DNA of 64,000 nucleotides from Agelaius tricolor (taxonomy: Eukaryota; Chordata; Aves; Passeriformes; Icteridae): NCBI GenBank assembly GCA_023055355.1, contig JALJCS010000001.1, forward strand, positions 100,611,381-100,675,380. Reading direction: 5' to 3'. The position numbers were made by a program, and so were the translations under genes. Positions 48,871 through 62,030 of the stretch are shown one piece after another. How positions within the stretch are numbered: position 1 is the stretch's first letter; each line of letters begins with the position of its first letter. The notes beneath the pieces are model-generated. The model had not been told where the DNA came from. It did not search any database and was given only the letters and a program-made list of their open reading frames with translations.

Positions 48871-51800
48871 CCTCAAATATATTTTAAATCCTACTTGATT
48901 TTCCCATTGGATTTTTAGTTAATCTATTTTACCGCTAGGGGATATTTACTAATCTGACATTTTCTTTATTTTAAAAATTCTGTTGAAACCTAAACTGTCA
49001 TGTCTTGAAAAGCCTGCTTTACCTGTAAGCAAAATATATCAAAACTGTCACGTTCCACACTGTACAGTTTGATAATATATTCAATAATGAGATCAATCAG
49101 CTTGAAAAAAATCAAAAATATAAACAGGAAGGTATACTAGCTTTCATTTGAAAAAGAACTAAATCTGAGCATCTTTCAGACTCTTATGAATACAAGTCAC
49201 TCATGGAAGAGCTCTCTGTGAGCAAGAAAAGGAGCATCATTAAGTAAAAAAAGAGGTAAGTGGATAAGATAGATAAATTGAGAATCAGAGATGGACAAAG
49301 ATTTTGACAAAAGAACAGAGAGTGAGGAAACATTCACTGGAATAGACAACCTAAAATGGAAGAGAAAAAAAAGAGATGAACAGTCATGGCTCAGTTCATT
49401 CTTGATGCACTGGTGCTGTGCTGGAAAAATCATACTGGTGTCAGGGGTTATCAAACTGCAAAACAAAGTAACTCTGGACAAACCTCAGTTGGAAAAAAAA
49501 ATAAAAAAAGAAAAAACAACAGAGTGAAAAGAACATAATACCAAAGGTGAAGCAGGTATAAGCACTGAAGGGAGGAGTAATGAATAGAAATCCCAACTTC
49601 TGTGCCCTCTGCCCAGCCAGCACTGCCCTGAGGCTGAAGTGCTGCAGTGAGGGCAGGAGGGTCCAGGGAAGAGGAAGACCAAATACTCTGTACTGGGAGA
49701 AATACTGAAGATTGAAAGTGCACTGAAGTATTCTCAAAAGCAGATAGTAAAAAAAGAACAATAGAAAGCTTTCATAAACAAATACTGCTGGCAGACAAAC
49801 ACACTCTCTGGGTTGCATATTTGTTTTTTAAGAATAAATGTAAAATATAATAGTTAATATGCTGTATTTTATTGACTTACTTAGTTGCTAAATAAACTGA
49901 ATTGCATAAGCTTTCTTTTCCCAAACCAAGAGAGTGAAGTTTTCATAGTAACATCAAAACAGGAGAGCTCTTTATCTTCTACTTTGTGGACATCTATACC
50001 TTTGCTCACTAATTCAGGACACCTTTGAAGTCAATGAAAAAGCAATTGAATGAAAATCATCTTCCTTGTTTTAGAATTATGTATTATACATGGTGACGTG
50101 CTCTGGAAACAATATTTTACAAACTCTTTACCTTGTGTTTTTTCTCATTGATGTGGCATATTTATTGCACACAGAGTAAGTGCATTTTGTTGACACTTAA
50201 AGTAACTTTTACCAGTAGCCACTGTTTTGAACATGTAATGAGATATGTATATGGAACACTATCTCATTAAGGGAATTATGTGGAAAGAGATTAGAAGAGT
50301 GAAGAGTCAAGTAAAACATTGTGACTTACATAAAACCTAATTTTTCTTTAATAGGACGAGAAAACCCATACAGATTTAACATTAGTAGGACTGATATTAT
50401 CCAAATTCCTTCATATTTGTTCCTATTTCATTCCATTTAAAGCACTAGGCCATCTACAAGATCTTAACTGTCTCAGTTTCTGGGGCTTATTTATCAGTTG
50501 AAAGATAGGAAATTCACATGATTTAATTACTTAACTGTAAAGAAGTAAGGTTCCAGGGCACCAAAGAGCAGTCATATGCTTAAACTTAAGCACCTGCTTA
50601 AATTGTCCCTCTATATGACAAGTCACCTAAAAGTGGTGATGCTATTTTGATACCTTGTAAGGACACTAAGGAAGACTTTGTTATATAAAATAACCTTGCA
50701 GAAAGTTATTTATATACAAGCTAATTTTATTCAAAGTACTTTGAAGGACAGACAAAAACTGCTGAATTACAAAACAGCAGACTTTTATCAACTATGAAAA
50801 AATGTAACAAGAGTTCAGGGACTTTGGTCATCCCCATAGAACTTCTTTGCAACTTTTCTAATTCCAGCATATTTTCTAAAAATGGTGGTCAGGTGTGTAT
50901 TCTAACTGCAGATGATGCAAAAGAGTATTTCCTGGGATGTTTCTCTTTTCTTATTTTTAATTTTTTTTTTTTTTGGGGGGGGAGGTACAGGAACTTGGAA
51001 TTGGGACATAGGTTCTGCTCAGAATATAGAAGGATTTTGATCTACTGAGAATGGCATGATTTAGATATCAATGCCCTGGCTAACCTAGGAACATTTTGTT
51101 TTCCTTATGCTCCATCTAGGTGGAGAAATGTCAAAGTTCTCCTTTTCTGTTCAAGAAGAGTAAGAATTTTTTAAACCTGAAGACTAATAAGCCCAACTAT
51201 AAATGATGGCCACAAATTTTAAGGAAATGGGAATTTGCTCTATGATTTTAATTAAGATTCAATTATTATTGAAAATAAAATTCTGCAACAAGGTTTTTCA
51301 AGATGAACTTCTTTATTGGGAAAGTAATATTGCTTGCCTTCTTTCCCCATCAAGGAACAAGTTCAGCACTGCTAATAAACAGATCCTCTTCCTCATGATT
51401 TTTAGAGAGGCTACATGCATTAGAAGAATAACAGCTGCCCAACAGATGATTTGGTTCAAGATTCTATTTTCTATTAAATCTTGTGCATCATATTAAAAGT
51501 TTAAAATTTCTTCACATTTAAATGGTTTTTCATTATTTTAGTTAATCTGTGTTTTATATAAACTAGACTCAAACTCATGCTCCAAATGAGGGAGGAAAAT
51601 ATTCCCCATAAACTTTTAGCCTACAGACATATAATTATTTTTGTTTTTAAAGAAAAGAGTTCTTAGAAGTCTTTCTACATCCATCTTGTTAATCTCCTAT
51701 TTTCTGTGCATGCAATGGCAGTCAATAGAATTCTATATGATATTTTCATTTGTGCCTGCTCTACTTTTTTCTGCAAATACAGGAATAGTAAAATGGAAGT

Positions 51801-53159
51801 AGTATAATGGCTTATTATCATGGCTGCTCTCAATCTTCCCTGAAAAACAGCTTTCCACACACTTTTTTATGTCATGAGAATCATTGAAGTAAGTCAACAT
51901 TTCTATAATATATAACCAGTCAGAATAATAGTATACAATATACATAGAGCTAGAGGGAAGCATAGAGCCCATTTCAATCTCTGTTCTCAATGTCATATGC
52001 ATTGTTCACTAATTAGAAGATGATTCACCTTAATAATATTTATATTTCACATTACTTGAGTGTTCAGTGTCTTGAAATGCAGAATCATCTTCTCTGAAGC
52101 ACAGCCAAAAATGTAACTATAATTCCTCATTTATGTATTTGTCTTCAAATATCTATGCACTTTGATTATATGAATGCCAATTCAAGTGCCATTATCTGTT
52201 TAGTTATAGCAAGGACAGGAGAATATGAGCTCTTAAAATCACCATACAATCTGTTTATCCCATTCAATAAGATAAAATAAGAGAGAAGAGGTTATGCTTG
52301 AAATCTTAGCAAGGTGAAATAAATAACTGATTACCAAAGCATTATTTTACTTAGATATTGAATATATACACATCTGAAGTCTTTAATTGAAAAGAAACAG
52401 TTTTGGACAGTGCCTCACTGGTACTTTTCAGACAACAACTGAAATTGGCCTTGAAACACAGTTTTAAAAAAGCGTTGAGCATATTTTTTAGCATGTGAAC
52501 ATCCACAGCAAAGTGCCACCTTCACAATGTAAAAAAGAAACCTAGGGCCACTGCCTTTAAATTGAAGGCCACTAGCTAATCAACCCACATTCACACATTG
52601 TGTAATTGAGTTTCCAACATTCAGACACAGGTCCTTACAGAAATGCTTTATTTACAGAGGTGTCATCAATAAGGAAATCTAGACACAGGATTAAAGCCTC
52701 CAAATTAGCAGTGTCACTTAGGACTTTTAGCCTACTATTTTTACAGCCTCTGTCCACAAGCTCTCCTTGTCTCCTTCTGTAATCAGCACCAGAACTATTC
52801 ACTTGCTGCCTGCTAAGCTTTTATCTCCATGAAGTGAAGGTGACAATCTCTCCTGCAAGGTCCTCCTGGCAGCGCTCCCACGATGCTTGCTGCACTGTTT
52901 TGATCCCATTCCATATGTCCACAATTTAAGCAGCACTACAGCTGCCTGTCTCTGAATTGTGTCACATCCCACTGCCAGTCACAATCCTGTGGTACCTGAG
53001 CTCCAAAGTAATCTTCTATTTCAATTTTCACATTAAAGAGCATGCTGCCTGGAACTTGATGATTACAGGTTTTTGAGGACAGGATCAAACAGAGGAAGAT
53101 GCTAGCAGGGAGTCAAGAGTAATAACATTATTCTGCAGACATAGCCAGTTTTTTCTTCT
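48871..53159. other. Unique AT-rich non-coding DNA
   Basis: About 4.3 kb without recognised exon. The frames at 49197-49818 overlap on both strands and include Lys-rich or Phe-rich low-complexity parts. A homopolymer junction lies at 50961-50982. Confidence 0.5.
50961..50982 (+). repeat. T14-G8 homopolymer junction
   Basis: Fourteen T (50961-50974) run directly into eight G (50975-50982). Such junctions are prone to length variation and to sequencing error. Confidence 0.9.
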
Positions 53160-53480
53160 GCTTTGAATGAATTCAGTCACCTACAGCAGCACGGATGTAA
53201 ATACAGCCTTGAAGTTCCATATTGCTGCAGATATATTTGAATAAATTTCTTATGTGTCATTGCACCCTGGAAAGCAATTTATGAGAGAGCTGGTTTCATC
53301 ATTAGCTAATTGTGGCTCTGGATTATTAAGTGCAGGGACTGAAAAGTTTGGAATATCTTGGTGATATATGGATAGGTACATATATGATAATTGGCTCGAG
53401 CAATAAAGCTATCGGTTTTTCTGCCAGCTGATTAACAACTATGAACACTGAAGAATCAATTTATTTTTAAGGACAATTCA
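53160..53480. other. Candidate conserved non-coding element
   Basis: This stretch is free of repeats and rich in binding-site-like words: CATTAGCTAATTGTGGCTC (53300-53318), GGATTATTAAGTGCAGGGAC and a CAGCTGATTAACAAC block (around 53426-53440). There is no coding frame. It resembles deeply conserved enhancers of gene deserts in texture. That is inference only, without any alignment. Confidence 0.25.
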
Positions 53481-54263
53481 ATTTCATAAACAGATACTAA
53501 CTCCTCTTTTCTCCTCTGAAATCTGTCAGATGCTCTTAGCTCACATTACATCACCATTTTAGCAAAATTACTGATGTTTAATACCATAAATGATAGTTCT
53601 TTGACAGTGAAATGATCTGTCATGTCATAATCCTAGCAAGTGAAGTTCCATATTCATTTACAAGTCTATTTCCTATTCAGAGAGAAAAATGCTACTTAGA
53701 AGAATCACAGCTGCCCCTCAAAAATTTTAATAGAAAGATATTTGATAAATAAATACAGTATACATTAAAATGTTATATTTCTTCTGGCAACAACTGACAT
53801 GTATATCTATCAATGTTTTTAAAATCTAACATAGTAAAGATTCTCCACTGCCTGCTCTGGTATGGGCTGAAATATTTTCCATCCCCTTCCTTTTCAGTCA
53901 AAGAAGGAGAAAAACACAGGAAGAATCATAAATTACTGGGGCAAATTATTGTATCACAATTAAGGACCTGATTCTGGCATTCTTCCTAATATATTCTCTT
54001 CTTCTTTACTTCATCCATTGCTAGTACCACCACAATGGTACTCTGGTGGACTAAGAATATGATTACCAATTATTTTCAAGAACATTGAATGGTGGGAGAC
54101 TGGTGTATTTCATTTGGGAATCTTTTGCATTACATGTATCTATATCAATCAATGTATCTACACAGAGCTAGAACATGTATGGTGTAACTATGGAAAGTAA
54201 CCAACGTGTCAAAAGTGTCTTAAAGACTGGGGAGAAATATCTGAAGAATAGTAGGAGAAAGGT

Positions 54264-54307
54264 GTCTAGGTCTGAGATATGTAATGTCTAGGTCTGAGAG
54301 CTGTAAT
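54264..54307 (+). repeat. 22-base tandem duplication
   Basis: GTCTAGGTCTGAGATATGTA+AT (54264-54285) is followed at once by a copy (54286-54307) that differs only at two adjacent sites (AT changed to GC). Confidence 0.9.
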
Positions 54308-56589
54308 GTGACTCTGTTGAGATCCAGATACTGTAACTACATGAATTAATACCTCAGTGTTACGGCTGTCATCCAAAACTAGATGGAATTCTGTTACTGG
54401 TGGGTTTTGATGTAAAGTATCATTTTAGCCATAAGATACAAGAGATTAAAAAGTCAAAATCACAGAAGAGAAAAAGACTTGACAATTTTTTTCAGCATCA
54501 TTGATTACTGTAGCTTTGCCATGTACCCTACATTCAAATAAATCTTCTTTAAGTTATTTAACACAGTTACAAATCCATGAAACTTGAAAGCTTATTTGGC
54601 CAAATACTTCATCCCTTCCATTTTAACAGCATCTATACATTCTGGCTAACTATGTTTGTACACAGTGTTATAGAAGTGCTGTTTATAGAGATTATTTCAA
54701 AACTAATTCTAAAAAAAAAATCCAAATTAGATATTGATAAATTGAATTTAAGGAAAAAGGAGAAGATGTGAGTTTCTGAGAGCTGAGGCTTTGAAATACT
54801 CAGTATCAGTAAGGTCAAAATATTCAAAAAAGAGGATGCTAGAAACACAGAGCAAGCAAATAATGGTAAATAATATTTTATGAATGAACCCACCACAATA
54901 TGAAAATTTATATATTACAGTTAAATTCCCTGACTATCCATGCATCTATTCATCTACATTCATGGTGAATTAAATATACTAAAATGTGTCAAGAAATTTG
55001 ATTATTCTACTTCTAATATTTCACTTTCTTTATGCAATCTTGTTTGCTTTTCTAATTTAACTTAAGCCATTCTGTGTGTCCAGTTTTTAGGTAAAAGGAG
55101 TTTGTACTTTTCCTAAAGATATGAAGATTTTTTTCTTAGAGAACAAATTATGGGAAGAAAGAAGATATCAAGAAGGTTCAGTGACTCTTCAGTTTTCTAA
55201 TATTGTAGACCAGCTATATCTAAGTGTCTTAAAAATCTGTTCACAATGGCTTTGCAGACACCTGATTAAATGGAAGGTATGAGTCCTATTTTAATTTGAC
55301 TGGCAAACTAACTCAAAGAAGTTGCAAGTTTTTTTTGGTCAGACAAACTACTATTTTTCAAACTTTTAAACTTGCTGCTTACAAGAGACATTAATGTCTT
55401 TTTTTCAATGGCAAAGACATGTAATCTTATTTGTCAGAATGTTGCTGCCTGTCTTCTCAGTGAGAAGGTAGACTGGATGGACGTCATCTCTCCTGCAAGT
55501 TGACAGCCACTGTCATGTGGAACACTTGCAATTTATGGAGCACTTCTGCCTTGAAAGCACTGCTGAAAGCCTCAAAGCAAATGCCCTACCTAAGCAATAT
55601 AAATGGGTGTATATAAATAAAACTTTAGGCAAAAACTCCTATGCAGTTTGCATTGGAACAAAGCTGCACATTGCCTATTTTTGTTACTTGCTCCTTTGGT
55701 TCCTTCAGGGAATTTTCTTGCCATTTGTTGTCATGGAAATGGCAAACGGGCCTCTATTAGAGACAAAAGTTGCAGCAATGCCTTGGCATAACACTGGAAT
55801 GATTCTAGGGGAAGGGGTGGTGGGGGAGCAGTGTGGCTTTTGGCAGTTTCTTACCTGAGGGTGGCTCAGTCTTTGCCTGGCTTGGAGGGTGGACAGATGT
55901 AATATTTTGTGCTGGACTTCTCATACCCAGGGAGTTTGGTACTGCTGTACAGTTTAAGAACTGTTGAATGTCACATTTAGAATTTAAAGAGTAATTTATG
56001 GAATTTTGCAAATCCGTCTCACAAATTTCTGAAACGATGAAATCCATTTGCTAAAATTATTTCAGACAGAAAAAGCCTCCTGTACGACAAAACTACTGAC
56101 AGGGACCTAAAGTATTTTCTTGAACATCCTCCTTTAAAAATGCTAAAAGATCATCCTTCCTATTATCATTTTGGTATCCAACCCTTCCAACTTTGGATTT
56201 GCAAGACATTAAAAGCTTTGTCCTATACAGAACGAAGATATTTTTCCAAGAATGCAAGCTGTAGGAATGCTCAGCCTCTTCTACAGCTTGCCCTTTCACT
56301 GCAAGAAAAGTGCCATTTTTTTTTCTCATAGAAACTGACTTTTTTCTATCTCTACAAGAGAATATGTATAGAACTTGGGTGTGAAGCTAGAGGCATCATG
56401 ATGTAGTTCAGGTTATGGAGCAGTGGTTCTCACCTTTCACGGAAACCCAGCAAAGAATTTCAAGGCTCCATGGTAAATTTAGAAGACTAAAGCCAATGAA
56501 TATTAAAGAAATTTAAGCTCTTGGGAACACATGTATATGTATTTTATACAGAAAAATATGAAGTTTTAGATACAAATATACCAGATAAA

Positions 56590-56624
56590 CTTTCAGGGTC
56601 CCTTCCAATGTGGGTGTTCTACAT
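56590..56624 (+). mobile_element. Possible very short CR1 3' remnant
   Basis: CTTTCAGGGTCCCTTCCAAT followed by GTGGGTGTTCTAC resembles the last bases of CR1 (GGTCCCTTCCAACC, then ATTCTATGA). At this length chance similarity cannot be excluded. Confidence 0.35.
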
Positions 56625-59332
56625 ATGCATGCACAGACAGACATACACTTATATGTATACATAGAAGTCAGCTAATATACAATTAATATTTAACACAATA
56701 TATGAAAGCACATAATAAGTATTCTATTGTTACTATGTTTTGATTATGTGATTAGACAATAATAATAATATTTGCCTTTTATAATTCCTAATAGAAGAGC
56801 TGGTAGATAATCCTGCCTCATTCATGTTGCAAAAACTTTGTGAAATTGGTTTTCAATGCATTTTAAAAATGTTATTTGCTTCCTAAATTACTAGGAAGTT
56901 TGTGATTTTTTTTAAGCAAAGACAGAAATAAAATATAAATGACTAAATATGACCTGAGAACTGGGATCACTGTATTCTCTTCGTTTCCCATTAGCCCTTC
57001 AACACAGAGCTTGTATCAAAACTATTTCTAATGTTGTCATGTTCCCCCCATGCTGGTGAAGCTATAAAAAGAATATCTACAGCATGGTTCCTGCAATGCA
57101 TTTTTACTCAGAAATTAGTGAGGCTGCTGAAGAGAAGCTTCTCATATGCAGGGCAGGAAGCAATGGAGGGAAGATATTACTTAAGACTGAAAATCCCCAA
57201 AACTCTGGTTTGTTACTTCAGCCTCATCCTTTCAGTAGAAACCTTTCTTGTCTGTTCAATCCTTTCCTCTTTTCCTCCACAGAGAGGAGAAGATGGGCAG
57301 AAAGGCATAAAGATTCTTAAAATAATTTTGTAGACAGTAGTTAGAAGGATATAAAAGGAGCCTTTTTCCTCTTTTTATTGTTCTCCTTGTTCACTGATCA
57401 AATACTAATGAAATACTCATAGTTTAATGCCAAAATTGCATGAGTAATAGACAGTATAGATTGTACTGTAGGATGGCTCTTCCAGTCATAGGAATTTCAT
57501 GCCTGTCAGCCCTCAGAATAGTTGCTGTTCATTGTACTTCTGTGAAATTTTAGGAGGTGGTAGCCATCATGACAAGAGGAAATCTGGCAGAGACGTTCTT
57601 CCACAAGATTTTCTGACTTGCTTTGATGTGGCCTTAATAATGTTAATGAGACTTACATCAGTCAAAGTGGCAATACTCTGAAAGTATTGCGGAACTTTTG
57701 GAATCTGTTTTTCCCTCACAAATGTTTCAAATGGAACCAAATTGTGTCATGATCTCCAGAACATCACAAGTGTAAGATCAGAAAGGGCAACCCTGGACTT
57801 CTGGAAATGTATTTCTTTTGTCACAATTAATCTGTGAATATCACAAGGTACTTGTGTTATTTTTCTAAAGCCTCATCTGCAGCAATCCGCAGCAATCAGT
57901 TTTGAGTGAGGCCAATGCAGTTGCCCAATGTCCGCTTCCAGAACATTCAAAATGAAAATAACAACACTGTGCCTGGCTGCTGGGGGTTGTGGAGAGACCC
58001 CAGGCACAATGAGACTGAGGCAGGCCGACTGAGGCATTGAGAAGAACATGGACTTTGGCTGATGTTACTGCAGGATACTTCAGAGTTTATACGAGACCAA
58101 GATAAAAGGTGTTTATGTTGTATGTGCAAAGGCACAAGCTCAGGAAGGGTCTTACCCTTGTCCTTCAGTTTCCTCTATGCTTCAGGTTCTCCTCTCCACA
58201 GCTCTGCCAAAAGGATCCTCATCAGTGAGTGCTGAACTAAGTGCATCTTCAGCCTGCAGAGAACAGCTTTCACTGGGAACAGTGTGGGAGAAAAAGGTGG
58301 GAAGTGCAGAATTCCCTCAGAACACCAGGTCTCTGTGGAAATCCCAGCAGCCTCTTCCCAGGATTTCCTTAGCTGCTGAAGAACTGCCATCAAATCTTCC
58401 CATTATTTGGACTCCATTCATGTTAAGATGAAACTAAGCCCCAGAGGTGCCTATTTCTGTCCTTCATTGGGAAACTAAAGTAAATATGGTGTGGCTATCA
58501 GATGTGTAATGTCAGGTGAGATGAACACCATCATTAACAATACTGAGAGACTGAAGATAACAAATTGTGGAGAGAGGATGGCTCTTGCTGTAAACACAAG
58601 CAGTGTCAGAAGCATTTTATTTTGTAAACACTGAGGGCTAATGAAAAACTTGAGTCATTTATGTTTGGCAGCCTGTTCGTTTCTTCAGGTCTTCATAGAT
58701 CCCTTCCTGTGATGTCAGGGAAGCTTTTAATTGTATCCAGTGTGATTAAAAGTCTTCCTGTGAATGTTGGTGTTCTCTAACATCTGTTTTTAACTGTTAT
58801 TTCTACTACATAAATTAATTTTTGTAGAGCCGTGGAACTCTGCAACTCCCTATTCTGAAACTGATCAAACATGGGAAACTTCCCTAAAGTTATTAGAACA
58901 GTGCTCTATGTTTTGCAGAATTCCTTTATAATTAGTGTATCCAAGGTCTGTACCACAGTAGCCACAGAATTTTTTTCATCTTTTTTCACCTTTCTTGTAT
59001 CAAAAAACCCATCTAGAAAAATGTCATAATACAGTTTCACTTTAACGTCCTATTTAAATAATTTTAACTTTTAGAATTATAGTTCTATAACCTCCCTTCC
59101 ACTAAAAATGATTTATGAAGTCCAGGTATTCTATTTGGAAAATATCAGTATGTTACTTAATTTTCCTACATATTTACTGGGATTCTTCAGTCTTATTATT
59201 TAATATGGAGGAAAATCTTAGAGTCAAAAAAGAAGAGAGGAAAAGACCAACATTATCTCAGTTTAACTGATATGTAAATTAACAAAAAAGAGTAGATGTT
59301 GTTGTGGCAATCTTTTAAATTTGAGTTATGTT

Positions 59333-59390
59333 TCATATGTATATGTGTGTATTTATCTTTATATATGTATTTATATGTGTTTATATGTTT
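59333..59390 (+). repeat. TATATG/TTTATA simple repeat
   Basis: Imperfect repeats of CATATGTATATGTG and TTTATATGTGTTTATATG type. Confidence 0.75.
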
Positions 59391-61494
59391 TAAAAGCACT
59401 ATTTCTCCACAAGTCTCTCTTGTGCACTATATGTGCACACAGTATCCGAGCTAGACAATATTGATGCTCTGAGGGGTACATCTTGCATGCAGTAAGAAAA
59501 CACCAAATTCAGAAACAAAAATATTGCTATGTTTTCCAACTGCCTGTGCTTCACTGTTTGCTGTCTTTTATGATTTGTATATCTCCTAAAAATCTGCAGA
59601 AAACCCTGATCCTCTCACAGATCCAGAAAATCATCTTGAAAATTATTGATTTAAATTGGTCAATTTGTTTTCTGAAAGCCCAAGACAAGGAAAACTATTG
59701 TTGGAAAAGTGTATGCATGACCTGCACAATTCACTGATTTTAGCATCAAGATTCACTCCTGATCCTGAAAGTCAGAAATCAGAGATCAGAAATCAAACAC
59801 TGATGGGGGGGACAGCAAACTTGCAGCTATACTACTGGTGTGGTGGGAAAGGTGTTTGAAATACAGAGTCTAGAATGAATGTTGATACCTGTTATCTGCT
59901 TCATTTTCAGCTTGCTAATGATTTTTATGACTTTATTTGTTCTTGCGACCCTTTAAATAGTTGAAAAACTAGATGTGCCTTTGTGTAGCATCACTCCATT
60001 CCCACTTCTTCTGAGAAACAAGTGGTTCTCTCTGTAATGCCTAACTCTTTTTTTAACTTTATGAAATATTTGCAGAATATTTTTTGACAATGAGTTTAAA
60101 GGTTGTGAAAGCACAAGGGATGGCTCTGTGGGGTACAATAAAAGCTTTGAAATACTCAAGTCCCTTGGGGCCAACAGCTTTTACACAAGATAATTCTGTA
60201 ATGAGACAAATTGAGCAGGTTGTGGAGAAGACTGATAAAGTTCTTCCTACAGCTGAAGGCACTGAACATCCCACAAGAGTCTGGAGGATGCATTTTGGCC
60301 AGCAGCCTCAGACTCCTTGGAACTGTGAGGCACGAAGTGTTATCAAGAACTTTTCTCACCTGCTTTTAATGCTGCTTTTAATAGTAACAGTATGAATCCA
60401 CAGTGAGTTGCTATTTTCATAGTGACCCAGGTATAAATGCTGTTCCACAAAAAAAAAAATATCTAGATGTACTTTTCACCCAAATTGATGAACACAGAAA
60501 AGTGTTTCTCTGCTTGTTTTTATTTTAGTAGGGTTCTTATAATATATTATAACTGTAGAGTAGCTTTCTTTCTGTTTCTGTTTAAATTTCTTGAATATCT
60601 TATTCCAAAATTCAGCATCCTCTCAACTTTATGACACATTACATAAAAAAAAAATGCATCTCTTGTCTTGTGTTTCTCTGAAATTTAAATAAGTATACTT
60701 TTCAGCCTAATCCTTACATTTTGGATTTATTCATAATTAATATTAAAAACCACATTGCCTCCCCCTAAAAACAGTGTGTTGAAATAATGGCCTGGGGGAA
60801 TCAAAAGAAAGAAGCATAAAAAATCACAATTTTTTCTGTATTGCTCATGCTTGTACTAGTAGGAATGAACTCAAGAGGCATATGTATCAATCTTGTTCAT
60901 TAAAGAAAATCACTTCATTATACAACCTGCATTTTTTTCTCCTGTGTTTTGGAAGGGTTGCCTCTATGCTTTGTTATCCTTCGGGGTGAAAGTATACATG
61001 ATTTTAAAAATACTAAACTAGCCTTCTTGTTGCTGTATGTAGGAACAACTTCAGTTATATCATGAATATTTCACTGGTATTTCATTGATGAGAAATAAGA
61101 ACACATAATAAGACATAATTTTTCTCAATCTTCCTTCTGTCTCAGTCCCTAAGACAAATAAATGGAGACTATCTAAAAATGGGTGACAGTGATGTCTTGA
61201 TAAATTTCCTAAGTTTGGAAATACACTACAGAACAAAGTCTACTAGGAAGACTGTTTTAATAATTTGTGCACTTTCAGGAATGAAAGATTAAATAAGTTC
61301 TATGGAAAAAGTGTCATTTTGAAACTGGTTTGCAACAAAGTCTGTTACCAGGACATTATTAGATGAATTTACACTTGTGTAATCATAGGATTTGTTTAAC
61401 AGACTTGATTTTCCTGAATGGCATATCAAGCTTCATATTTCTGTTTCAGCTAGGACATATATTTCAGAAAGATGTCTAATTTTTATTTGAACAC

Positions 61495-62030
61495 TTATCA
61501 AGGTAACTTATCCAGATGGTTAGTGATGATTCACTGTAAAAATGCTTCTTTCATTCCTAGTCTCAATTGACTTATGCTCTGTGTTCAGCCTCTAGGTCTC
61601 TAAAGTCTTTGGTAGATTAAACTTCCCTCCAGTGCTGGAAGTATCTGCATTTACGGATCATGATCAGGTTCACTTCTTAACCTTCATGGCGTTAAGCAGA
61701 AGGGACTGAACTGGGTGGATATCTCACTGAAATAGCTTTTTTCCCCCTAGAACTTCTATTATTCTTGTAGCTCTTTTTAAGTCCATTTCCAATATATCAA
61801 TGCTGCTTTAAAATGAGTTCATAAAACAGAACACAGTAGAGGTCTCACTAATATCATAGAGAATCAAAAATAGCTCTGTACTTCCATTTTTTTAATCCTC
61901 TTTCTATTTATCTAAGAATGACTTTTCTTTTTTTTTCCTTGGCTATTTCTTTGCATTACAGACCCAGAAAATCTAGAGCCTTATACTGATTTGTACCTCC
62001 TGGGGGATGCTTTGGGTCAAAATCCATGCT
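61495..62030 (-). mobile_element. Ancient CR1 LINE fragment
   Basis: The plus strand follows the reversed CR1 order with heavy divergence. Landmarks are ATCATGATCAGGTTCACTTC and TTAACCTTCATGGCGTTAAG (about 61659-61695), then AAGTCCATTTCCAATATATC (61781-61800), CAGAACACAGTAGAGGTCTC (61827-61846) and ACTAATATCATAGAG. The last blocks correspond to the well-known ACTGGACACAGTACTCCAGG region. Many insertions and substitutions mark it as one of the oldest repeats here. Ends are approximate. Confidence 0.7.

Larger units (their letters stand above)
53481..61494. other. Unique AT-rich non-coding DNA
   Basis: About 8 kb with no supported exon. It contains a 22-base tandem duplication (54264-54307), a possible 35-base CR1 3' remnant (56590-56624) and a TATATG-type repeat (59333-59390). 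The 113-codon frame at 55517-55858 and the 103-codon frame at 60084-60395 show no recognisable domain or splice context. Confidence 0.5.

Noticed and set aside
49197..49818. Overlapping frames of up to 125 codons on both strands
   Set aside because: Low-complexity segments and mutual overlap; no domain and no repeat match.
55517..55858. 113-codon frame with a hydrophobic middle
   Set aside because: No homology recognised, no splice or promoter context; hydrophobic stretches are common in AT-rich chance frames.
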